The translations under genes were made by a program, and so were the position numbers. Below, piece after piece: positions 10,486 through 21,109 of a stretch of 64,000 bases of DNA. This stretch comes from Callipepla californica brunnescens. Its lineage: Eukaryota > Chordata > Aves > Galliformes > Odontophoridae. Under the pieces are notes generated by a model that saw only the letters and a list, made by a program, of their open reading frames with translations, searched no databases and had not been told where the DNA came from. The first letter of the stretch is position 1. Each line of letters opens with the position of its first letter. Location: assembly GCA_023055505.1 (NCBI GenBank), contig JALIRH010000039.1:1-64000 (forward strand). The letters run 5' to 3'.

Positions 10486-10604
10486 CCATATATACAGATA
10501 CAACTTGAGTAAACCACCATTTTGGGTCCTCCCCAATGCTCCAAAAATGGCCAATGGTTAACATTCTGAACATGGCCACAGGACATTGGGATGGTCCCTA
10601 CCAC

Positions 10605-11514
10605 TGTTAACTTGGGGTCTTGGATACAGTTGTGTTTCCATAGGGACCGGCCCTATATGTGTTCCAGTATGATACATTCAGCCTCATCTCAAGGCAGGAA
10701 ATAGCATCCAGCCCTCATAATGACAAGGATTGTGTGTTTCTTACTTACTGGTATTATTTTGTAATTTGTTGTTTTGTAAATAACTTACAGGTGCATAGTA
10801 ATTGGTGAAAAACAGCTGGGTTACCCAGTGGATGGTACCACAATAACAACACTGGTCTGACTACTGTGAGATTTTGGATACTTCTGTCTCTCCCAGTTGT
10901 TTGATCTTCTTAGATTTACTACAATTACCGGTCCTCCTCAAATCGTTGACATTCACTTTTTTTAGACCCATCTGTTACCTGCATACCCTTCCCCCCAGCT
11001 CCTCTCCCCATAGCAGGAGCGCACTGCTCTGCTCTGCTCGGGCGGCCGAGTGGACACTGATGGTGCAGGATTTTTTTCTTCCTACACTTTCGTATTTTTT
11101 TTTCCCTTGTGTCCCTGTCAGGGATAACACCGTGACAAGTTGTCGGCAAGATAGAGTTGTGGCCAGAGCCACATCCATTGTGGCTCCATTAGGGAAACTG
11201 TGACACCATTTGCCTCCAAAAGCTTTTGGGGGCAGAGAGGAAACTCCACTTGGGAGGAAACCCAAAAGTTGGAAACTTCACTCAGCACTGCAGAACCTTG
11301 AGCACCAGACACAACTCTGTGGCCCAAAGCACAGCTGAAATAACTACCATGGGAAGTTTCTCAACTCCTCAAAGCTCTCAAAGAACTGCTCCCAGGCACC
11401 TGCGTGCTAGGGAGGACTGGGAAGACATGCATCCCCTTCCTGGGGCTGGGACCAGCTAGCACAGGGCAAGGCCCCAGAACGTGAGCTGCTGCTGGGAGAA
11501 GTGGAATCAAGGAA
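10605..11514. other. Unassigned array sequence (copy of 3150-4059)
   Basis: Near-identical to 3150-4059. One visible difference is GGGACCGGCCC (near 10,643) against GGGACGGGCCC. No gene is supported. Confidence 0.5.
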
Positions 11515-11721
11515 TGTAGTGACAAGATCCATGGGCGCCTTGCAGACGGAGCTGTTTTATCATAGAGCAGTTGCAGTTGTTTAGCGGAATTGTTAACTCA
11601 TGAGTTGCTACGTACTGTATGTGAGCGCAAAGGTATAAGAAGGGATCCTGTTCATAATAAAAAAAAAATTCTATCTGACGCCTAGACTAAACCCTGGCAC
11701 CCACGTGGTTACCGAGCAACA
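11515..11721 (+). mobile_element. Short solo-LTR-like element (copy B)
   Basis: Copy of 4060-4266, with the same ends, TATA-like box and AATAAA stretch. Retroviral origin is tentative. Confidence 0.4.
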
Positions 11722-11853
11722 AGGCACCTGTGTGTTAGGGAGGACACGCATCCCCTACAGACATCCCGTGGTGTCCTGGAGAACTTTAAGAGATTCTCAG
11801 CATTCCCGAGGGCAATCCTGAGTGTTCCCAGAGCTCCAAGTGTGTTCTAGGGC

Positions 11854-12752
11854 TCACCTGTTCCCAAGGTTTTCGTACTCTTCACCAGAGGCCATGAACA
11901 TCCTCCACAGGTGGACAGTGAAGATGATTAAGGATCCCTCTATAAAGAGACGAGCTAATGCACCTTTGAGAAAGTACTCCCAAAGTTTGCCAAGAGTGTA
12001 GGGCAAGCTGAATGCCTTCTGCTCCATGCCCAGGGGCTGTTGCTTCTGGCCCTCTCTAAAGAGGTCTTGGGCGACCCTGGAGTACACCCATCTGCAGCAG
12101 GAGGAAAGGCCGAGCCTACAGGGCCAGTATGTAGCCTGGTGCTCAGCATCGATAGGCAGCTTCTCATCTGGGACGTCCGTCTTGCTGACCCTTTTCCAGA
12201 CCCAGATGGGGTACGTTGCAAGGTCCAGCAAGAAGGGTTCCTTGAAGGCCCTCTGATCCGTGCCCAGGGGCTGCTGCTTTGGGTCCTCTGCGCTGCTGAC
12301 TCTTTGACACTGTAGTGGACCCATTTGGGGCACGGGGAAAGGCCAAGCCTACAGGGCCAGTATGAAGCCAGATACTTGGTGTCCCCAGTCAGCTGGTCCA
12401 CAGAGTGTATCGTCTTGCTGACCCTTTTCCAGATCTGGATGGGCAACGTTGCAAGGCCAGGCACCTTGAAGGTCTTCTGACCTGTGCCCAGGGACTGCTT
12501 CTTTGGGCCGTCTGCATTGCTGACTCTGCTGACCCTGTACCGAACCCATTTGGGGCACTGGGAAAGGCCAAGCCTACAGGGCCAGTACGAAGCCTGGTGT
12601 TTGGTGTCCCCAGGCAACTGCTCCTCATGAAGGCCGAACTTTTTGTCCCCATTCAAGACCTGGCCACAGAAGCTGAAATGGCCAAGGATATCCCTGTGAA
12701 ATGAAGCTATGCACAGAGTTATGGTCAAGGAGAGAGTCAGGCTGAGGTTCAT
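11854..12752 (-). pseudogene. Frameshifted three-repeat gene copy (copy 7)
   Basis: Counterpart of 4399-5297 in the longer sub-unit. It has the same leader, repeats, one-base loss (near 12,302-12,309) and tail. It differs from copies 3 and 9 by a few substitutions: near 12,147 (an Ala or Thr codon of those copies becomes Met) and near 12,250 (Lys to Arg). It therefore belongs to a separate lineage from the copies at 4399 and 16938, which match each other. Confidence 0.75.
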
Positions 12753-13082
12753 CTTGCTCTCTAACAGGAAACATAAACAACAGAGTGTCTGTCACTCTGT
12801 GGAGGGCTCTGAATTTAATCACCAGCACAGAGCAGCTGGAAAGTTTGCTTTGCGATGCTCCTCAGCAGCACGGAGAGCTGTCTGCTGCAGAACTGCTCCC
12901 AGGCAGTTGCGTGCTGGAGAGGACACGCATCCTCTACTCACCTCTCGGGATATCATGAAGAACTTCAGCAGCTCCTCAGCATTCCCGAGGGCAAGCCTGA
13001 GTGTCCCCAGAAGTCTCAGTATGGTCCAGTGCTCACCTGTCCCACAGGACTTCCTGCTCTTCACCTGAGGCCATGAGCCTTC

Positions 13083-13694
13083 TGTCACGCTCCAATATAA
13101 AGGAGGGAGACGAGGTTCTTTGATTATGTGCATACCCGACAGCGAGATTAAGACACAACGGGTCAAATGTTAGCTCACCCAGTTTATTACAATTACTAGT
13201 TGCTTTGGGGTATGGGAAGGGAAGGTGAGCGATAGAAAAGGGATAAAAAGCAAGGAGTCTTGATGGTAAGCAAGAGAGATATAATCACCACCGTGGGTCC
13301 AAGGAGGTTCGTAGTCTCAGGAACTCGTCTGATCACCGCGGAGGATGGGAGATGGCAGCAAGCAGGCCTCAGGGTCCGTCTTCGGGAGTTCTCCTCAAAG
13401 ATTTTCTGTTTGGGAGTTCTTCTCCAACATCCTTGGTTCGGTGAAGGTCTTTTTATCCCCCATTTCTCAGGTGTTTTTTCCTTTTCTCTTGGTTTGTGTG
13501 ACATGTCTGGCCTAACAGATAAGCCAGCAGCGGATCTTGCCTTCCTTGCCATGCAGAAGCATTGTTGTCTTTACTTGCGGTGGTCAGCTTCTCCGAGCCG
13601 TACCCCCCCCCCCCCCGACCCCCGGAAAAGACTATTTGCCCCTACTTCTGCTTATCTTTACAACCATAAGCAGAGACGGTGAGGCACCATAACA
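13083..13694 (-). mobile_element. Solo LTR (LTR copy C)
   Basis: Third copy of the minus-strand LTR, with TG...CA ends and a 14-C run. It differs from copy A by an A-to-C change near 13,544. It sits about 330 bp upstream of the ATG at 12,752 in the same orientation. Confidence 0.65.
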
Positions 13695-13794
13695 CCCATC
13701 TGGGTAACCGGCAGTTCTCAGTCAGAGTCTTGTCACCAGAAAAGGCCTTACCAAGCAAGCTTTGAGACAAAGGTAAGGAAAACAGTTTCTTCTG

Positions 13795-14976
13795 CTATAC
13801 GTCCAGAGGCTGTTGCTTCTGGCCCTCTGTAACGAGGTCTTGGGCGACCCTGGAGCACACCCATCCGTGGCAGGAGGAAAGACCGAGCCTACAGGGCCAG
13901 CGTGAAGCTTGGTGCTCAGCATCGATAGGCAGCTTCTCCCCTGGGACGACAATCTTGCTGACTGTTTTCCAGATGTAGATAAAGGATGAAGAAAGGTCCG
14001 GCAAGCAGGGCCACTTGAAGGCCTTCTGATCCATGCCCAGGGGCTACTGCCTTCGGTCCTCAGCATTGCTGACTCTGCTGCCACTGTAGTGGACCCATCT
14101 GGGGCATGGGGAAAGGCCAAGCCTACAGTGCCAGTACGAAGCCAGGTCCTTGGGGTCCCCCGTCAGCTGGTCCCCAGGGTATATCATTTTGATGACCCTT
14201 TTCCAGTTCCAGGCAGGCAACGCTTCAAGGCCTGGCACCTTGAAGACCTTCTGATCTGTGCCCATGGCCTGCTGCCTTTGGTCCTCAGCATTGCTGACTA
14301 TGCTGACACTGTAGTGGACCCATCTGGGGCACTGGGAAAGGCCAAGCCTACAGTGCCAGTACGAAGCCAGGTCCTTGGTGTCCCCTGTCAGCTGGTCCTC
14401 AGGGTATATCATCATGCTGACCCTTCTCCAGATCCGGATGTGCAACGGTGCAAGGCCAGGCACCTTGAAGGTCTTCTCACCTGTGCCCATGGGCTGCTTC
14501 TTTGGACCCTGTGCATCGGTGACTTTTCTGACCCTGTACCGGACCCATTTGGGGCACTGGGAAAGGCCAAGCCTACAGGGCAAGTTTGTAGCCTGGTGTT
14601 TGGTGTCCCCAGGCAGCTGCTCCTCAGGGTACATCACCTTGCTGATCGTTTTCCAGATCCGGATGTGCAGCGGTGCAAGGCCAGGCTCCTTGAAGGTCTT
14701 CTCACCTGTGCCCATGGGCTGCTTCTTTGGACCCTGTGCATCGGTGACTTTTCTGACCCTGTACCGGACCCATGTGGGGCATTGGGAAAGGCCAAGCCTA
14801 CAGGGCAAGTTTGTAGCCTGGTGTTTGGTGTCCCCAGGCAGCTGCTCCTCCGGAAGGCACAACTTTTTGTCCATGTCCACGACCTGGCCAGATAAGCTGA
14901 AATGGACAAGGACATCTCTGGCAAATGAAGTTATGCACAGAGTTATGGTCAGGGAGAGAGTCCGGATGAGGTTCAT
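13795..14976 (-). pseudogene. Chimeric repeat-protein gene copy with premature stops (copy 8)
   Basis: Duplicate of 1256-2437, 12,539 bp to the right. It has the same recombinant structure, the TAG at 14,044-14,046 after 310 residues, and the same terminal stop at 13,795. The leader has Thr where copy 2 has Ala (near 14,931). Because the stop is shared, the damage predates the 12.5-kb duplication. Confidence 0.75.
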
Positions 14977-15418
14977 CTTCCTCTCTCCCTAGAAACAACA
15001 ACAACACACAAAGTGTCTATCACTCTGCGGAGAGCTCTGAATTTCACCACCAGCACCGAGCCAGTTCTCTATGGAACTGTGCTGGGGGAGGCTGCCTGGT
15101 TAGAAATGTCATGCCCAGCTGTGTGATGTCATGCACGGCTTTGTGACTTCACAAAGCAGACTGAGGCAGAGCTGCCGAGGATGCAGCCAGGTGGACCTCG
15201 AAGCCTGCTGCATCTATGGCTGTCCCTACCGCAGGACCTTCTGACCCACAGGGTAGTGCACCCAAACTGCTTGTGTTCTGGGCCGAGCCCTGAACTCGTG
15301 TTGTGGTTTTGATGCCGGTATTCCACATCAGGACATCGTGTTGGCAGTTACCGAGTTCGTGCTCTGTCATGGAGATGAACAGGAGTGGAGCTCCGTACCG
15401 GACACCTGCCTCTGTCTC

Positions 15419-15569
15419 TGGGTGCGCTCTCCCGATCAACCAGTACTCAACCCACTTCACTGTCCACTCATCTATCACATACTTCCTCAGCTTTTTGAAA
15501 AGCGTGTTATGGGAGACAGCATCAAATACCTTGCTGAAATCAAGGTAAACTACATCCACCGCTGTCCCC
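15419..15569 (-). mobile_element. CR1 LINE reverse-transcriptase fragment (copy C)
   Basis: Copy of 2880-3030, upstream of the pseudogene starting at 14,976. Confidence 0.75.
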
Positions 15570-15688
15570 CCATATATACAGATACAACTTGAGTAAACCA
15601 CCATTTTGGGTCCTCCCCAATGCTCCAAAAATGGCCAATGGTTAACATTCTGAACATGGCCACAGGACATTGGGATGGTCCCTACCAC

Positions 15689-16598
15689 TGTTAACTTGGG
15701 GTCTTGGATACAGTTGTGTTTCCATAGGGACGGGCCCTATATGTGTTCCAGTATGATACATTCAGCCTCATCTCAAGGCAGGAAATAGCATCCAGCCCTC
15801 ATAATGACAAGGATTGTGTGTTTCTTACTTACTGGTATTATTTTGTAATTTGTTGTTTTGTAAATAACTTACAGGTGCATAGTAATTGGTGAAAAACAGC
15901 TGGGTTACCCAGTGGATGGTACCACAATAACAACACTGGTCTGACTACTGTGAGATTTTGGATACTTCTGTCTCTCCCAGTTGTTTGATCTTCTTAGATT
16001 TACTACAATTACCGGTCCTCCTCAAATCGTTGACATTCACTTTTTTTAGACCCATCTGTTACCTGCATACCCTTCCCCCCAGCTCCTCTCCCCATAGCAG
16101 GAGCGCACTGCTCTGCTCTGCTCGGGCGGCCGAGTGGACACTGATGGTGCAGGATTTTTTTCTTCCTACACTTTCGTATTTTTTTTTCCCTTGTGTCCCT
16201 GTCAGGGATAACACCGTGACAAGTTGTCGGCAAGATAGAGTTGTGGCCAGAGCCACATCCATTGTGGCTCCATTAGGGAAACTGTGACACCATTTGCCTC
16301 CAAAAGCTTTTGGGGGCAGAGAGGAAACTCCACTTGGGAGGAAACCCAAAAGTTGGAAACTTCACTCAGCACTGCAGAACCTTGAGCACCAGACACAACT
16401 CTGTGGCCCAAAGCACAGCTGAAATAACTACCATGGGAAGTTTCTCAACTCCTCAAAGCTCTCAAAGAACTGCTCCCAGGCACCTGCGTGCTAGGGAGGA
16501 CTGGGAAGACATGCATCCCCTTCCTGGGGCTGGGACCAGCTAGCACAGGGCAAGGCCCCAGAACGTGAGCTGCTGCTGGGAGAAGTGGAATCAAGGAA
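15689..16598. other. Unassigned array sequence (copy of 3150-4059)
   Basis: Same content as 3150-4059; no gene is supported. Confidence 0.5.
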
Positions 16599-16805
16599 TG
16601 TAGTGACAAGATCCATGGGCGCCTTGCAGACGGAGCTGTTTTATCATAGAGCAGTTGCAGTTGTTTAGCGGAATTGTTAACTCATGAGTTGCTACGTACT
16701 GTATGTGAGCGCAAAGGTATAAGAAGGGATCCTGTTCATAATAAAAAAAAAATTCTATCTGACGCCTAGACTAAACCCTGGCACCCACGTGGTTACCGAG
16801 CAACA
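16599..16805 (+). mobile_element. Short solo-LTR-like element (copy C)
   Basis: Copy of 4060-4266. It is missing from the fourth sub-unit, because the array ends before that point. Confidence 0.4.
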
Positions 16806-16937
16806 AGGCACCTGTGTGTTAGGGAGGACACGCATCCCCTACAGACATCCCGTGGTGTCCTGGAGAACTTTAAGAGATTCTCAGCATTCCCGAGGGCAAT
16901 CCTGAGTGTTCCCAGAGCTCCAAGTGTGTTCTAGGGC

Positions 16938-17836
16938 TCACCTGTTCCCAAGGTTTTCGTACTCTTCACCAGAGGCCATGAACATCCTCCACAGGTGGAC
17001 AGTGAAGATGATTAAGGATCCCTCTATAAAGAGACGAGCTAATGCACCTTTGAGAAAGTACTCCCAAAGTTTGCCAAGAGTGTAGGGCAAGCTGAATGCC
17101 TTCTGCTCCATGCCCAGGGGCTGTTGCTTCTGGCCCTCTCTAAAGAGGTCTTGGGCGACCCTGGAGTACACCCATCTGCAGCAGGAGGAAAGGCCGAGCC
17201 TACAGGGCCAGTATGTAGCCTGGTGCTCAGCGTCGATAGGCAGCTTCTCATCTGGGACGTCCGTCTTGCTGACCCTTTTCCAGACCCAGATGGGGTACGT
17301 TGCAAGGTCCAGCAAGAAGGGTTCCTTGAAGGCCTTCTGATCCGTGCCCAGGGGCTGCTGCTTTGGGTCCTCTGCGCTGCTGACTCTTTGACACTGTAGT
17401 GGACCCATTTGGGGCACGGGGAAAGGCCAAGCCTACAGGGCCAGTATGAAGCCAGATACTTGGTGTCCCCAGTCAGCTGGTCCACAGAGTGTATCGTCTT
17501 GCTGACCCTTTTCCAGATCTGGATGGGCAACGTTGCAAGGCCAGGCACCTTGAAGGTCTTCTGACCTGTGCCCAGGGACTGCTTCTTTGGGCCGTCTGCA
17601 TTGCTGACTCTGCTGACCCTGTACCGAACCCATTTGGGGCACTGGGAAAGGCCAAGCCTACAGGGCCAGTACGAAGCCTGGTGTTTGGTGTCCCCAGGCA
17701 ACTGCTCCTCATGAAGGCCGAACTTTTTGTCCCCATTCAAGACCTGGCCACAGAAGCTGAAATGGCCAAGGATATCCCTGTGAAATGAAGCTATGCACAG
17801 AGTTATGGTCAAGGAGAGAGTCAGGCTGAGGTTCAT
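16938..17836 (-). pseudogene. Frameshifted three-repeat gene copy (copy 9)
   Basis: Duplicate of 4399-5297, including the one-base loss in the second repeat and the same acidic end. I saw no substitutions against copy 3 in the translated parts, which shows how recent the 12.5-kb duplication or its homogenisation is. Confidence 0.75.
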
Positions 17837-18166
17837 CTTGCTCTCTAACAGGAAACATAAACAACAGAGTGTCTGTCACTCTGTGGAGGGCTCTGAATTT
17901 AATCACCAGCACAGAGCAGCTGGAAAGTTTGCTTTGCGATGCTCCTCAGCAGCACGGAGAGCTGTCTGCTGCAGAACTGCTCCCAGGCAGTTGCGTGCTG
18001 GAGAGGACACGCATCCTCTACTCACCTCTCGGGATATCATGAAGAACTTCAGCAGCTCCTCAGCATTCCCGAGGGCAAGCCTGAGTGTCCCCAGAAGTCT
18101 CAGTATGGTCCAGTGCTCACCTGTCCCACAGGACTTCCTGCTCTTCACCTGAGGCCATGAGCCTTC

Positions 18167-18778
18167 TGTCACGCTCCAATATAAAGGAGGGAGACGAGGT
18201 TCTTTGATTATGTGCATACCCGACAGCGAGATTAAGACACAACGGGTCAAATGTTAGCTCACCCAGTTTATTACAATTACTAGTTGCTTTGGGGTATGGG
18301 AAGGGAAGGTGAGCGATAGAAAAGGGATAAAAAGCAAGGAGTCTTGATGGTAAGCAAGAGAGATATAATCACCACCGTGGGTCCAAGGAGGTTCGTAGTC
18401 TCAGGAACTCGTCTGATCACCGCGGAGGATGGGAGATGGCAGCAAGCAGGCCTCAGGGTCCGTCTTCGGGAGTTCTCCTCAAAGATTTTCTGTTTGGGAG
18501 TTCTTCTCCAACATCCTTGGTTCGGTGAAGGTCTTTTTATCCCCCATTTCTCAGGTGTTTTTTCCTTTTCTCTTGGTTTGTGTGACATGTCTGGCCTAAC
18601 AGATAAGCCAGCAGCGGATCTTGCCTTCATTGCCATGCAGAAGCATTGTTGTCTTTACTTGCGGTGGTCAGCTTCTCCGAGCCGTACCCCCCCCCCCCCC
18701 GACCCCCGGAAAAGACTATTTGCCCCTACTTCTGCTTATCTTTACAACCATAAGCAGAGACAGTGAGGCACCATAACA
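18167..18778 (-). mobile_element. Solo LTR (LTR copy D)
   Basis: Fourth copy of the minus-strand LTR, with TG...CA ends and a 14-C run, upstream of the ATG at 17,836. A G-to-A change near 18,762 distinguishes it. Confidence 0.65.
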
Positions 18779-18878
18779 CCCATCTGGGTAACCGGCAGTT
18801 CTCAGTCAGAGTCTTGTCACCAGAAAAGGCCTTACCAAGCAAGCTTTGAGACAAAGGTAAGGAAAACAGTTTCTTCTG

Positions 18879-19384
18879 CTATACGTCCAGAGGCTGTTGC
18901 TTCTGGCCCTCTGTAACGAGGTCTTGGGCGACCCTGGAGCACACCCATCCGTGGCAGGAGGAAAGACCGAGCCTACAGGGCCAGCGTGAAGCTTGGTGCT
19001 CAGCATCGATAGGCAGCTTCTCCCCTGGGACGACAATCTTGCTGACTGTTTTCCAGATGTAGATAAAGGATGAAGAAAGGTCCGGCAAGCAGGGCCACTT
19101 GAAGGCCTTCTGACCTGTGCCCATTGGCTGCTTCTTTGGGTCCTCTGCATAGCCAGCTCTGCTGATCCCGTACGAGACCCATTTGGCCACAGGGAAAGGC
19201 CAAGCCTACAAGGCCAGTTTGAAGCCTGGTGCTCGGTGTCCCCAGGCAGCTGCTCCTCCTGAAGGCCCAGCTTTTTGTCCCCGTTCATGACCTGGTCATA
19301 AAAGCTGAAATGGCCAAGAATATCTCTGGCAAATGAAGCTATGCACAGAGTTATGGTCAGGGGGAGAGTCAGGTTGAGGTTCAT
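18879..19384 (-). pseudogene. Two-repeat gene copy with one frameshift (copy 10)
   Basis: Counterpart of 6338-6841. Here the leader is intact: the ATG at 19,382-19,384 is followed by the family's hydrophobic start. Five extra in-frame codons upstream, starting at 19,399, are an alternative start. The one-base loss after CRLGLS in the first repeat (near 19,186-19,196) is present as in copy 4. The second repeat reads in the shifted frame to a stop at 18,879. Copy 4 therefore gained its early deletion after the duplication. Confidence 0.7.
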
Positions 19385-19696
19385 CTTGCTCTCTCCCAAG
19401 AAACAACAACGTTACACAGAGTGTCTGTCACTCTGCGGAGAGCTCTGAATTTAAGCACCAGCACAGAGCATCTGGAAAGTTTGCTTTGGGACACACCTCA
19501 GCAGCACGGAGAGCTGTCTGCTGCAGAATTTCTCCTAGGCACTTGCGTACTGGAGAAGACAGGCATCCTCTACAGACGTCCCAGGGTGTCCTGGAGAACT
19601 TCAGCAGCTCCTCAGCATTCCCGAGGGCAAACCTGAGTGTCCCCAGAGCTCTAAGTGTGTTCTAGTGCTCACCTGTTCCACAGGTCTTCGTGCTCT

Positions 19697-20797
19697 TCAC
19701 CTGAGGCCATGAACAGCCCCCACACATACATAGACAGAGAAGGCGATTAAGAATATCTCTCTTAAGAGCCAGGCTAATGCTGCTAAGGTAGAGAATATCA
19801 AAAATTTGTTCAGGAGATAGGGCAAGCTGAATGCCTTCTGCTCCATGCCCAGACGCTGTTGCTTCCGGCCCGCTCTAAAGAGGTCTTGGGAGATCCTGGA
19901 GCAGTCCCATCCGTGGCAGGAGGAAAGGCGGAGCCTACAGGGCCAGTCTGAGGCTTGTTGCTCAGAATCGATAGGCAGCTTCTCCTGTGGGATGATTGTC
20001 TTGTTGACCGTTTTCCAGACCCAGATGGGGTACGTTGCAAGGTCCGGCAAGCAAAGCCACTTGAAGACCTTCTGATCCGTGCCCAGGGCCTGCTGCCTTC
20101 GGTCCTCTGCATGGCTGACTCTGCTGCCACTGTAGTGGACCCATTTGGGGCACTAGGAAAGGCCAAGCCTACAGGACCAGTATGAAGCCAGTTCCATGGC
20201 ATCCCCCGTCAGCTGGTCCTCAGAGTGCATCATCTTGCTGATCCTTTTCCAGATCCGGATGTGCAACGGTGCAAGGCCACACACCTTGAAGGTCTTCTGA
20301 CCTGTGCCCATGGGCTGCTTCTTTGGGTCCTCTGTATTGGTGACACTACTGACACAGTAGTGGACCCATTTGGGGCACAGGGAAAGGCCAAGCCTACAGG
20401 GCCAGTACGAAGCCAGGTCCTTGGTGTCCCCCGTCAGCTTGTCCTCAGGGTATATAATCTCGCTGACCCTTTTCCAGATCCGGATGTGCAGCGGTGCAAG
20501 GGCACGCACCTTGAAGGTCTTCTGGCCTGTGCCCATGGGCTGCTTCTTTTGACCCTCTGCATCGGTGACTTTTCTGACCCTGTAACGAACCCATTTGGGG
20601 CACTGGGAAAGGCCAAGCCTACAGGGCAAGTTTGTAGCCTGGTGTTTGGTGTCCCCAGGCAGCTGCTCCTCCGGAAGGCCCAGCTTTTTGTCCTTGTCGA
20701 CGACCTGGCCAGAGAAGCTGAAATGGACAAGGACATCTCTGGCAAATGAAGTTATGCACAGAGTTATGGTCAGGGGGAGAGTCAGGTTGAGGTTCAT
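19697..20797 (-). pseudogene. Four-repeat gene copy with a single nonsense codon (copy 11)
   Basis: Counterpart of 7154-8254, with the same TAG at 20,153-20,155. It has Cys-Pro restored in the second repeat and several other point differences (for example AAAGCC near 20,054 where copy 5 has GGGCC). The hydrophobic tail is still in frame after the stop. Confidence 0.7.
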
Positions 20798-21109
20798 CTT
20801 GCTCTCTCCCAAGAAACAGCAACAACACACAAAGTGTCTGTCACTCTGTGGAGAGCTCTGAATATAACCACCAGTACAGAGCACCTGGAAAGTTTGCTTT
20901 GGGATGCTCCTCAGCAGCACGGAGAGCTGTCTGCTGCAGAACTGCTCCCAGGCACTTGCGTGCTGGAGAGGACACGCGTCCCATACAGACGTCCCAGGGT
21001 GTCCTGGAGAACTTCAGCAGATCCTCAGCATTCCCGAGGGCAAACCTGAGTGTCCCCAGAGCTCTAAGTGTGTTCTAGTGCTCACCTGTTCCACAGGTCT
21101 TCGTGCTCT